Virus record (IMG/VR): IMGVR_UViG_3300049489_000424
Span: 1-28,552 of that record
Direction: 5' to 3' (one strand)
Origin: a virus
DNA length: 28,552 nt
Position 1 is the stretch's first letter. The number at the start of each line of letters is the position of its first letter. The translations under genes and the position numbers were made by a program. This document shows, one piece after another, positions 15,221 through 21,560 of this stretch. Under the pieces are notes generated by a model that ran no database searches, was not told where the DNA came from, and worked only from the letters and a program-made list of their open reading frames with translations.

Positions 15221-16138
15221 TCAGTCGACTTTTCTGCGGATGACGATTTGAGGCGGCAATTCACGGCGTTTCGAAGCTGAAAGAAAATCGGCTAGGACGT
15301 CGCAGGTTTGACGGTCGGACGTAAATCGGGGATCGAGGTACCTGGCGGTGGTCCTTCGATACTGGTGGTCCAACGCTTCTTGCGCGTCGCCGCCACTTTG
15401 ATGAACAACGCTGGCTGTAGTCCTTCGTAACTTATGGAATTTGTCGCGGCGTCCGTGCGGCAATCCGGCGAAGGTCAACAACTGACCGAACAGTGACCAT
15501 AGGTACGTTCCGCAGTACGGCCACGGGAACACGTCCACAGGTGACACCGTCCGCACACGCAGCAAGTGACCTAACGTGTCATGGCTCAGCCGGTACGCAC
15601 GATCGCGCCTGCCGCCTTTCCGCGCCTCGGCTGGTATCCGCAACCATTCGCCGCTGAACCAGTCCCAGCGAACCTGCCTGACAGCACCAATGCGTTCGCC
15701 GGTGTCCAGGCAGATCATTATGAGGGTCCGCCACCACAGCGACCTTGGCACGCGGCCAAAGTGTCCAGGCTGCTTGTCGATCGCGTCGAACAGTTTGACC
15801 AGGTCGGCGGCTAGCCAAGCCTCCGGCGTACGGATCGGTTCAATGAGCTGCGGGACGTTTGGATAGTTGGCTACCAGTCCGATGCGGTGCGCATGGCGCC
15901 ACAGAGTGAGAATCTGGTTCCGATCCTTGTTGCAGGTTGCAGGCGAGCGGCCAATGTCTCGCATCCGCTGGATGTGGCGGATCAGGTTGAGATCTGTCAG
16001 GTCTGCAAGCGTTGGTTCGGTCGCGAGGGTTCTGCCGAAGTTGCGGATGCTGATGAGGTATAGCCGAGTCGTGTTCTCGCTTTTCCCTAGCAGTCGTTGC
16101 GGACGGTACAGATCGTAGAAAAATTGCGTGAGTTGCAT
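15221..16138 (-). CDS. int: Tyrosine site-specific recombinase (integrase)
   Basis: This 305-aa leftward protein joins and excises the phage genome. An N-terminal core-binding domain (about 1-105) is followed by the catalytic domain. The active-site residues are R149 in TGERIGA, K174 in ARKGGR, H235 and R238 in HKLRRT, H258 in LDHQYRR and the nucleophile Y267 in ARYLDP. All six are present, so the enzyme looks functional. There is no extra N-terminal arm-binding domain of the lambda kind beyond about 20 residues. It diverges from the excisionase-like gene. No strong ribosome site lies before the ATG, which agrees with low expression. Confidence 0.9.
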   Translation of the reverse strand: MQLTQFFYDLYRPQRLLGKSENTTRLYLISIRNFGRTLATEPTLADLTDLNLIRHIQRMRDIGRSPATCNKDRNQILTLWRHAHRIGLVANYPNVPQLIEPIRTPEAWLAADLVKLFDAIDKQPGHFGRVPRSLWWRTLIMICLDTGERIGAVRQVRWDWFSGEWLRIPAEARKGGRRDRAYRLSHDTLGHLLRVRTVSPVDVFPWPYCGTYLWSLFGQLLTFAGLPHGRRDKFHKLRRTTASVVHQSGGDAQEALDHQYRRTTARYLDPRFTSDRQTCDVLADFLSASKRRELPPQIVIRRKVD

Positions 16139-16307
16139 CGTCTCAATCCAAGGTTCGAGGAATACCCCTTCCTTGGAATGTGTAGCACGCGATTTCTGTC
16201 CAATCGGGTTACGTTCGCCGTCAAACGCGATTCATTCTTGCCCCAGGCAGGGACAGTCTAGTCCCTTATCCTCTTCTTGCCAAAGTGGCAAATTCCCAAC
16301 GAACGAC
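16139..16307. other. Intergenic region upstream of int, rich in inverted repeats
   Basis: No reading frame here looks real. The region holds several short repeats: TCCAAGG / CCTTGGA at 16147-16153 and 16171-16177, AGGGAC / GTCCCT at 16249-16254 and 16261-16266 with a six-base loop, and TTGCCA-AAG-TGGCAA at 16277-16291. ACGCGATT occurs twice in direct orientation (16187 and 16225, 38 bp apart). Such clustering between integrase and excisionase genes recalls arm-type binding sites of an attachment region. I could not identify an integrase promoter with confidence. Confidence 0.45.
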
Positions 16308-16380
16308 GGGGACGTAGCTCAATTGGGAGAGCGCCGCAATGGCATTGCGGAGGTTGGCGGTTCAATCCCGCTCGTCTCCA
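16308..16380 (+). tRNA. tRNA-Ala (anticodon GGC)
   Basis: A complete cloverleaf can be drawn. The acceptor GGGGACG pairs with CGTCTCC, with one G-T. The D-arm is GCTC / GAGC with a loop containing GGG. The anticodon arm CCGCA-ATGGCAT-TGCGG presents GGC, which reads GCC (Ala). The T-arm GGCGG-TTCAATC-CCGCT has the TTCRA loop, and the discriminator is A. The CCA end is not encoded. It lies between the divergent integrase and excisionase genes, so it may be a phage tRNA, or host-derived sequence gained through integration. Confidence 0.93.
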
Positions 16381-16383
16381 CTC

Positions 16384-16446
16384 GGCAGACCGCACAGACC
16401 GCGAGGCTGTGCAACTCACGCTCGGCGTGTGTTCTACAGGTCTGCC
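16384..16446 (+). repeat. Three-way-junction inverted repeat next to tRNA-Ala
   Basis: GGCAGACC (16384-16391) and GGTCTGCC (16439-16446) are perfect 8-base complements. They enclose two more perfect hairpins: GCACAG / CTGTGC (16392-16397 with 16407-16412) and CACGC-TCG-GCGTG just after it. The whole could fold as a closing stem with two arms. It lacks a T-arm and anticodon arm, so it is not a tRNA. It begins three bases after the tRNA-Ala end. It could be a processing signal, a small structured RNA or a set of protein-binding sites. Confidence 0.5.
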
Positions 16447-16453
16447 TCTTTGC

Positions 16454-16481
16454 TTGACATCAACCTATCTACAACGATAAT
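16454..16481 (+). promoter_or_regulatory. Strong rightward promoter before the excisionase-like gene
   Basis: A perfect TTGACA (16454-16459) and GATAAT (16476-16481) are separated by 16 bp. The first in-frame ATG of the next gene (16480) overlaps the minus-ten. Transcription should begin about 16487-16489, so the mRNA would start at or just before the ATGs at 16489 and 16495. The spacer contains ACCTAT, also the half-site of the operator in the leftward promoter. Confidence 0.75.
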
Positions 16482-16494
16482 GGGAGTCATGATT

Positions 16495-16695
16495 ATGGCA
16501 AGTGAAAAAATTCTCAGTGTTAGCCAAGCAGCGGAGGAATTAGGCCTCACGCCGGTGCGAGTTCGTCAATTTTGCCAAGAGGGTCGGCTAGGCATAAAAG
16601 CTGGCAAATTCTGGATTATTCGCGAGAAAGAGCTACGTCGATTTGCCCGCCAAGTACGTCAGTGGGGAGGTCGTCGGGAAAAAAATCCGAATTAG
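16495..16695 (+). CDS. Excisionase-like helix-turn-helix protein
   Basis: A 66-aa protein (MASEKILSVSQAAEELGL at the start) with a MerR/excisionase-type winged helix: the phrase LSVSQAAEELGLTPVRVRQF is the helix-turn-helix, and GIKAGKFWIIREKELRRF the wing and following helix. Such proteins bind DNA as Xis factors, or as small regulators. ATGs at 16480, 16489 and 16495 are all in frame. I prefer 16495: the first lies inside the minus-ten, and GGGAG (16482-16486) is eight bases before 16495, although the likely transcript start makes leaderless initiation at 16489 equally possible. It diverges from the integrase, as expected of an excision partner. Confidence 0.8.
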   Translation: MASEKILSVSQAAEELGLTPVRVRQFCQEGRLGIKAGKFWIIREKELRRFARQVRQWGGRREKNPN

Positions 16696-16728
16696 TAGTT
16701 GACCCAACCTTTCGATGTCGATAGGATG

Positions 16729-16758
16729 CCCAGCGTAGAACACACGCTGGGTTTTTTT
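16729..16758 (+). terminator. Rho-independent terminator after the excisionase-like gene
   Basis: CCCAGCGT (16729-16736) and ACGCTGGG (16744-16751) form a perfect eight-base stem with a seven-base loop, followed by seven T. It is a textbook terminator. It isolates the excisionase transcript from the rightward block that follows, unless an antiterminator acts. Confidence 0.9.
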
Positions 16759-16818
16759 GTCCTCCGCTTTTGAGTGGACGACACTTGCCCAGCATCCCAC
16801 TTGAAAAGGATGCTTCCT

Positions 16819-17244
16819 ATGTTTCTCGATCTGAGGAACGGCGGCAGAACTCTCATCGATGATGAGTTGTTCGACAAGCCGCTAACACTTGAAGTGTGGG
16901 CCGGTCAGTTTTTCACGTTTCGGATTTGCGATTGTTCTTGGCGTCACAAGGACAGATACAGAGTCCCCTACGTGCAGACCGTCCAGCAAAGGAGCGGCAA
17001 GCTCTGCTGTATCCGCTTGCATCGTCTCATCATGCAAGCCGCGAAGGGTTCGATTGTCGATCACGTCAATCGTGATGTTCTCGACAACAGAGCCGACAAC
17101 CTTCGTATCTGCGACCACTCGACCAACAATCTCAACAGGTCGAAACATCATCGCGGACGCAATGGCGTCTACGTCAACTCGCTCACAGGCGAGCAATTCT
17201 TACGGACGTTCGTAAACGGCAAAGAGTCGTTGGCGTCAATCTAA
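16819..17244 (+). CDS. HNH endonuclease, apparently shortened
   Basis: This 141-aa protein has the HNH core of phage homing endonucleases: LHRLIMQAAKG (first His), IVDHVNRDVLDNRADNLRI with H, N, D and the DNR..NL phrase, and SKHHRGRNGVYVN. A homing endonuclease of this type usually continues with an AP2-like DNA-binding domain after GVY; here it ends some 25 residues later (FVNGKESLASI), so the C-terminal domain looks lost. I chose the ATG at 16819, eight bases after AAAGGA; an ATG at 16810 is too close to that site. No other frame after the stop continues the domain. It probably is a degraded copy that still carries the nuclease core. Confidence 0.75.
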   Translation: MFLDLRNGGRTLIDDELFDKPLTLEVWAGQFFTFRICDCSWRHKDRYRVPYVQTVQQRSGKLCCIRLHRLIMQAAKGSIVDHVNRDVLDNRADNLRICDHSTNNLNRSKHHRGRNGVYVNSLTGEQFLRTFVNGKESLASI

Positions 17245-17319
17245 ATACACTGAACGATGTTGGCGAACTCTTGGCACCTCTGTGCCGACCGTTCGCTATT
17301 CAAGCAACGGGGAATCTGC

Positions 17320-17520
17320 ATGCCGCAATTCCAACAACCGCCGAATCACGAGCCGACACCGGAGCAAATCCGCGAGCGTTGCCTGGCAATCCAAATGACG
17401 TGGACGCGGGAGGTCGAAAAGTCTCGGCGCGTGATCAAAGACGCACCACGTTGCGAGATCGAGACAAAGCCGTGGCCAATAGAAACCTGCGGCAAGTTCG
17501 TAGAAACGAGGTACTGGTAA
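17320..17520 (+). CDS. Small conserved-looking phage protein
   Basis: A 66-aa protein (MPQFQQPPNHEPTPEQIRER at the start). It has a central helix rich in Arg and Trp (CLAIQMTWTREVEKSRRV) and a Pro/Trp end (KPWPIETCGKFVETRYW). The pattern 'EQIRERC..IQ.TW..E....R' is one I associate with small proteins of planctomycete elements, but I know no function. The ATG at 17320 follows GGGGA at six bases; the in-frame start upstream lacks such a site. Its stop overlaps the next gene as TAATG. Confidence 0.6.
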   Translation: MPQFQQPPNHEPTPEQIRERCLAIQMTWTREVEKSRRVIKDAPRCEIETKPWPIETCGKFVETRYW

Positions 17521-17774
17521 TGACAGCGAGCGAACAAATCACACGAGAGCAACAGTTGGCCGCGATGCACGAGACGGCACTATCGTCGATCGCAAACGAG
17601 TTGAGCGAGATGGTGGACGCGGAGCACCTGAAGGGAACGAGTGCTCTAGGCCGCAATGATTTGCGAGCGGCCGAGCATCATCACGCACGAGCCACGGCAT
17701 TCATCGACGCCACTCGAGTGATCTATCGCACCATTTCCGCAATCGACAGAGAGATGAGCCGTGATCGCACTTAG
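17520..17774 (+). CDS. Small helical protein of unknown function
   Basis: An 84-aa protein (MTASEQITREQQLAAMHETA at the start), strongly helical and charged, with His-rich EHHHARATAFIDA in the middle. No Cys, signal or membrane segment is visible. The start overlaps the previous stop (TAATG), so translation is coupled. The likely fold is a long helical hairpin. Function is unknown; the accessory position before the replication block is typical for small early genes. Confidence 0.55.
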   Translation: MTASEQITREQQLAAMHETALSSIANELSEMVDAEHLKGTSALGRNDLRAAEHHHARATAFIDATRVIYRTISAIDREMSRDRT

Positions 17775-17835
17775 TTTTGCCGTTGCCGCGATTATTGGTG
17801 CGGCGTTCTGGCTGTTCTTGATGGACGTGATCTGA
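17761..17835 (+). CDS. Possible single-span membrane micropeptide
   Basis: A GTG at 17761 opens a 24-aa frame, MIALSFAVAAIIGAAFWLFL followed by MDVI, that is almost entirely hydrophobic. It overlaps the end of the preceding gene by 14 bases. Single-helix micropeptides are frequent in phages, but the frame is short and has no clear ribosome site, so it may be chance. Confidence 0.3.
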   Translation: MIALSFAVAAIIGAAFWLFLMDVI

Positions 17836-17889
17836 ATCACCAGGGGAGGTGAGGCAGTGAGGACCGGCGTGGAGAGCGTCGGATAGGAC

Positions 17890-17911
17890 GCGGCAGGGAT
17901 GCCGCTTTTTC
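17890..17911 (+). terminator. Rho-independent terminator
   Basis: GCGGCA (17890-17895) and TGCCGC (17900-17905) form a perfect six-base GC-rich stem with a GGGA loop, followed by five T. It separates the small-gene group at 17320-17835 from the next group. Confidence 0.75.
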
Positions 17912-17930
17912 TTGCACGGGGAGAAACGAA

Positions 17931-18128
17931 ATGACTGCGACCATTCAGTGGTATTCCATAGATGCCGACGGACTACCAGATGAAGGACTTCTTGTTCTCA
18001 TCGCAAACGCACAGGCAAACGAGCCTGTATGGATCGGCTACATCGAGGACGGGGAATGGTATCTCGCAGACGGTGCACGCGCATATCCAACCCATTGGTC
18101 CGAAATGCCAGAAGGACCGCAGCCATGA
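17931..18128 (+). CDS. DUF551-like small protein
   Basis: A 65-aa protein whose plan matches DUF551: an early Trp and Pro strand pair (QWYSIDADGLPDEGLLVLI), a middle strand (WIGYIEDGEWYLADG) and the closing THWSEMPEGP, which recalls the 'THW.plPepP' motif of that family. DUF551 proteins are common in phages of Gram-negative bacteria and of unknown function. GGGGAG lies seven bases before the ATG. Its stop overlaps the next gene by ATGA. Confidence 0.72.
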   Translation: MTATIQWYSIDADGLPDEGLLVLIANAQANEPVWIGYIEDGEWYLADGARAYPTHWSEMPEGPQP

Positions 18129-18436
18129 TCGTTCTCACCTGGACACTTGCAACCCTAGTCGTTTGTTCGCTGGTTGTGATCTGGCTTTGCCACCGAGCTC
18201 CACTGATCGAGGAATTAGAAGACGAAGAAGATCGACTCGCAAGGATCTTCTTGCAAGCCGTTCACCACCGCGAACACCTGGACGCGGTCTTTAACGAGGT
18301 CTGCGAGATCCATGGGTTTGTTCAGGACTCGTTCGGATACGACACGATTGCTGACGTCATCTATGCGGGTCATTCGTACAGCGAGGCAATGGAACGAATC
18401 ATGCGGCATGAGGCGTGGGAGCGGAATGAAGGGTGA
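18125..18436 (+). CDS. Membrane-anchored small protein
   Basis: A 103-aa protein beginning MIVLTWTLATLVVCSLVVIW, one N-terminal membrane segment, then an acidic helical region (ELEDEEDRLARIFLQAVHHR) and a C-terminal helix ending EAMERIMRHEAWERNEG. The start overlaps the DUF551-like gene by ATGA; upstream in-frame codons would run through that gene. I know no family. The shape, one helix plus a cytoplasmic domain, would suit an inner-membrane accessory such as a superinfection or early host-modulation factor; nothing directly shows it. Confidence 0.6.
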   Translation: MIVLTWTLATLVVCSLVVIWLCHRAPLIEELEDEEDRLARIFLQAVHHREHLDAVFNEVCEIHGFVQDSFGYDTIADVIYAGHSYSEAMERIMRHEAWERNEG

Positions 18437-18597
18437 CTGACGACGAACATCAGAAACCGAAGCGAAGCACTGGCAGGTGTAGCCACTGCGGTAAGAAAAC
18501 AGAAGCGACGGTTTGCGATGACTGTCGATGTCGAAAATGTGGACGGCTGAAGACGCTGTGTGAATGTGGACGGTCGACAGGTAACAAAAGTGTTTAG
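18433..18597 (+). CDS. Micro zinc-finger protein with four Cys groups
   Basis: A 54-aa protein starting with GTG at 18433, overlapping the previous stop (GTGA). It has four close Cys groups: CSHC, CDDC, CRKC and CEC, nearly all of its ordered length, plus basic residues between. The spacing suits two zinc knuckles, as in small DNA- or RNA-binding or protein-adaptor proteins of phages. The frame is coupled to the membrane-protein gene and ends shortly before the SSB-like gene. Confidence 0.65.
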   Translation: MTDDEHQKPKRSTGRCSHCGKKTEATVCDDCRCRKCGRLKTLCECGRSTGNKSV

Positions 18598-18626
18598 TTT
18601 CTCAGTTTCTTTGGAGTATTTGAAGT

Positions 18627-19265
18627 ATGAAGATGCCAGAACCAAAGGCAGGCGATTTTGAACGATGTCCGCCAGGGAATCATCTCGCAGTTTGTTACGA
18701 GGTGATCGACATGGGGACACAAGAAACGGTATTTCAAAATGAGGTGAAGCAACAGCGAAAAGTTTGGATCGGTTGGGAGACGCCGCACGAGACGATGAGC
18801 GACGGACGGCCGTTCGTCATCGGCAAGCGGTACACGCTCTCGGGTCACGAGAAAGGGAATCTTCGCAAGGACTTGGAGTCATGGCGTGGCAAGGCGTTTG
18901 CCGACAGCGACTTCGGTGACAACGGGTTTCAGATTGAGTCCGTTATCGGCAATGCGTGTTTCCTGAACGTGGTACACACGGAGAAGGACGGCAAGACGTA
19001 CGCCAACATTGTCAGTATCGCGAGCCTGCCGAAAGGCACGGTCGCGCCACCGCTGACAAATGCGAGTACGTACGTCTCGCTTGAGCCTGGTGAGTTCGAT
19101 CAGGCGGCATTCGACTCGCTGTCTGATCGCATGAAGGAAACCGTCATGGCATCGCCGGAATACAAGGCGATCGCAGGCGGCAAGTCGGAGCCGAAGGCGG
19201 CGAAGAAGCCAGCCGCGCAGGCACCGGCTAATCAGGAAGAAGAAGCCGTGGAATCTCCGTTCTAG
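18627..19265 (+). CDS. Single-stranded DNA-binding-type phage protein
   Basis: A 212-aa protein that probably protects single-stranded DNA in replication or recombination. It has an OB-like beta core (residues about 18-140: HLAVCYEVIDMGTQE, KQQRKVWIGWETP, YTLSGHEKGNLRKDLESW, NACFLNVVHTEKDGKTYANI), then a Pro/Ala-rich linker and an acidic end EEEAVESPF. That tip resembles the acidic, Phe-ending tail of bacterial SSB (DDDIPF), which recruits partners. I recognise the core as a phage family often found beside replication genes but not its formal name. It is the first gene of the replication block. GGAG lies ten bases before the ATG. Confidence 0.65.
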   Translation: MKMPEPKAGDFERCPPGNHLAVCYEVIDMGTQETVFQNEVKQQRKVWIGWETPHETMSDGRPFVIGKRYTLSGHEKGNLRKDLESWRGKAFADSDFGDNGFQIESVIGNACFLNVVHTEKDGKTYANIVSIASLPKGTVAPPLTNASTYVSLEPGEFDQAAFDSLSDRMKETVMASPEYKAIAGGKSEPKAAKKPAAQAPANQEEEAVESPF

Positions 19266-19274
19266 GCGACTGAC

Positions 19275-19712
19275 ATGCAACTGAGAATTCCATGCCGTTT
19301 CTGTGGTTCGGACGAAGGACATATCCGCGTCAGCGGTGGTCAGGACTGCGTGATTTGCTGCGGCTGTGAGCGGTGGCAAATCAACGCACCGAAGACAGAA
19401 ACAGGCAGGGCGGCTCGGTCACTAAGGACGACGCATGAACTGATCAAGCCATCGCTACGGTGGAAGATCATCGAGAGAGCCGGCGGCGTTTGCGAGTCGT
19501 GCAAGCGTTCACCGGCTGGATCCGAAGGTTTGCAGGTCGGCCATGTGGTCAGTGTCGAGGACGGACACAAGTACGGACTGACCGACCGGCAAATCAACAG
19601 CGAAGAAAACTTGATCGCCCAATGTGCTGAATGCAACAGCGGAGCGAGCAGTCGAACAATTCCGATTTGGATGCTGATTGCCATTGTGAAGGCGCGGATG
19701 AATGTCGGTTGA
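19275..19712 (+). CDS. HNH nuclease with N-terminal zinc ribbon
   Basis: A 145-aa protein with two parts. The N-terminus holds a zinc ribbon with CRFCG and CVICCGCERW. The C-terminus has the HNH core: CESCKRSP, QVGHVVSVEDG (first His), NSEENLIAQC (Asn) and CAECNSG. The four Cys of this core would bind structural zinc. Unlike the two other HNH proteins in the window, this has no homing-type NUMOD or AP2 domain and lies inside the replication block between the SSB-like protein and the primase, so it may be a working replication or recombination nuclease. Its last bases overlap the primase gene. Confidence 0.75.
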   Translation: MQLRIPCRFCGSDEGHIRVSGGQDCVICCGCERWQINAPKTETGRAARSLRTTHELIKPSLRWKIIERAGGVCESCKRSPAGSEGLQVGHVVSVEDGHKYGLTDRQINSEENLIAQCAECNSGASSRTIPIWMLIAIVKARMNVG

Positions 19713-20361
19713 ACTCGCGAACACGGCCGCATGGTTAGACACCATCTACGGACGTTGTGAAAAACAGCATGGCGAACTTGTTTTTATCGCCGCCTCCAGA
19801 AACAAGATTCATAGCGTTTGTGATCTGGAGCACATGTCGCTCGTTGATGCTGCGAAAACAGTTGTCGGCAGGCCAGGACTGTATTTGAAGATCAACCCAA
19901 TGAACTATGCAGCCATGAAAGAACGCGGACGCAAAGAACGAAAGACAGTGGTCGGCGGGATCGCGGAAGTCCAATCGATCGTGTCGCTGCATATCGACGT
20001 TGATGCCGGAAAATCGGAGAAATACGTCACGAGGGAACATGCACTCTGGGCCATCGACCAGATGCCGCACAAGCCGACACTGATCGCCAACAGCAACGGC
20101 GATAAAGGCGGGTTCCATTGCTATTGGTGCCTGGCCGAACCATACCGAATACCCAATACCACCATCAGGGAGAAGTGCAACGTGCTGTCAACCGAATGGA
20201 ACAAACGACTCAAAACGCTGTGCAGCGGTAAGCTGGATTCGACAGGGAATATTGACAGGGTGTTGCGTGTATTCGGTGGCAAGCGGACGGATGGCGGGGT
20301 GGTGACCCTGCATAGTTACGAGCCGACAAACCTTTATCAGCTGAAAGACTTCGTGCTGTGA
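19702..20361 (+). CDS. Archaeo-eukaryotic-type primase-polymerase
   Basis: A 219-aa enzyme that probably makes primers or short DNA chains for phage replication. Three motifs of archaeo-eukaryotic primases can be seen in order: the metal-binding LHIDVDAG (D99, D101), the S/N-G-x-H motif in NSNGDKGGFHCYW (H139), and the basic/acidic GNIDRVLRVFGGKRTDG (D185, R186, R189). Spacing of about 35-45 residues between motifs is normal. It has no helicase domain; the helicase is the next gene, overlapping by GTGA, so the usual fused primase-helicase is split here. The start overlaps the HNH gene. Confidence 0.82.
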   Translation: MSVELANTAAWLDTIYGRCEKQHGELVFIAASRNKIHSVCDLEHMSLVDAAKTVVGRPGLYLKINPMNYAAMKERGRKERKTVVGGIAEVQSIVSLHIDVDAGKSEKYVTREHALWAIDQMPHKPTLIANSNGDKGGFHCYWCLAEPYRIPNTTIREKCNVLSTEWNKRLKTLCSGKLDSTGNIDRVLRVFGGKRTDGGVVTLHSYEPTNLYQLKDFVL

Positions 20362-21560
20362 GATTACCTCCGGGTGACAAGGGCCCGGAGCGATTAACGA
20401 TCTATCAGCGTGCGGTCAGGTATGTGGCGAAAATGGACGCGGCCGTGTCCGGAGAGAACGGTCACGACAGATGTTTTGCCGTCGCTTGCAAGCTGGTGAT
20501 TGATTTTGCTCTGAGTCAAGACGATGCGTTTCGCATCATGTGGGACGAGTACAACCCACGCTGCGATCCAGAATGGACCGAGAAGGAACTATGGCACAAG
20601 ATCGACTCGGCATCGAAACAGAAGGGCGAACGCGGCCGACTGGCTGGCGAGGATCCTGCGCCGTGGGAATCGAACGGGAAACCGACAGGCAAGCCGCCGA
20701 AGATCTCGCCGACGATCGGGATGCTCGGCGAACTGATGGCGAAGTTGAGACGCGGCGAAGGGGACGTTCTGTATGCGGCCGGTGACACGTTTGGTCATTT
20801 CGAGTGCGGTCCTGGGAAGGTCACGATCCTTGGCGCTCCACCAGGCGCCGGAAAAACGGCCATTGCCATGCAGTACGTGTTCGCACACCTCGAAGCCGAT
20901 AAGGACGCACGGGTCGTGATCGCCAATGCGGAAATGTCATTCGAGGTGTTGATGCGTCGTGAATTGACCAGGCGGAGTGGTGTGCCTGGGAAGTCGCTCA
21001 GGTTCGCCACGTTGAACGGCATGCAGATGGAAGATGTGGAAGCCGCGGCATCCTCGCTGGTGCCATTGGTGGAGCGTATAGAGGTTCTGATGCCACCATA
21101 CTCGCAGGAGTCATTGTCCGGCTTGTTGGTCGGCGGGAAGGGGCGGCTGTTGGTCGTGGATTACTTGCAGAAGTTCGCCGGTGGCGATGATCCGCGGATC
21201 GGGGTGAACCAGGTCATGGGAGTGCTTCGGATGCTGGCACACGATGCGTGGGGCGTCCTGGCGATGTCCAGCGTGACGAGGGTCAAGAAGGGCGAAAAGC
21301 TGTCGATGAACAGTTTCAAGGAGTCAGGCGAGATCGAGTTTAACGCGGATGCTTGCTACCTGCTTCGCGACGAAGGTCCAGTGGACGGCAATGAACGGGT
21401 CAGGAAGGTGAATGTTGACAACGTGAAGAACCGACACGGCGAACTTCACAGTATGCCGCTCGTGTTCGACATGCCGCAGATGACGTTCCGGCCGGTGGAT
21501 ATCCCGAAGCACGATCTTGGGTGGAATGACAAGGATGACGACGATGCAGATCCATTTTAA
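20358..21560 (+). CDS. DnaB-type replicative helicase with PriCT-like N-domain
   Basis: A 400-aa protein starting with GTG at 20358 (GTGA overlap). The N-terminal domain (about 1-90, DDAFRIMWDEYNPRCDPEW...) resembles a primase-C-terminal helical domain. The C-terminal RecA-fold ATPase has Walker A GAPPGAGKT (159-167), NAEMS (190-194, like the EMS step of DnaB), Walker B LLVVDYLQ (264-271), and SVTRVK then FKESGEIEFNADACYLLRDE, the counterpart of DnaB's 'LRESGAIEQDAD...RDE'. It should unwind the fork in the replisome with the primase encoded before it. It ends in an acidic tail. Confidence 0.85.
   Translation: MRLPPGDKGPERLTIYQRAVRYVAKMDAAVSGENGHDRCFAVACKLVIDFALSQDDAFRIMWDEYNPRCDPEWTEKELWHKIDSASKQKGERGRLAGEDPAPWESNGKPTGKPPKISPTIGMLGELMAKLRRGEGDVLYAAGDTFGHFECGPGKVTILGAPPGAGKTAIAMQYVFAHLEADKDARVVIANAEMSFEVLMRRELTRRSGVPGKSLRFATLNGMQMEDVEAAASSLVPLVERIEVLMPPYSQESLSGLLVGGKGRLLVVDYLQKFAGGDDPRIGVNQVMGVLRMLAHDAWGVLAMSSVTRVKKGEKLSMNSFKESGEIEFNADACYLLRDEGPVDGNERVRKVNVDNVKNRHGELHSMPLVFDMPQMTFRPVDIPKHDLGWNDKDDDDADPF

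Noticed and set aside
16249-16291. Hairpins upstream of tRNA-Ala considered as terminators
   Set aside because: Neither has a T-run on either strand. Protein-binding sites or RNA processing fit better.
16339-16494. Upstream extension of the excisionase-like frame through the tRNA and the three-way junction
   Set aside because: The extra residues come from the tRNA-Ala sequence and cannot be a protein end. Starts within 16480-16495 fit the promoter.
17271-17519. Extension of the 84-aa helical frame upstream to 17271
   Set aside because: It would fully overlap the 66-aa gene in a different frame, which has a better ribosome site and a natural sequence.
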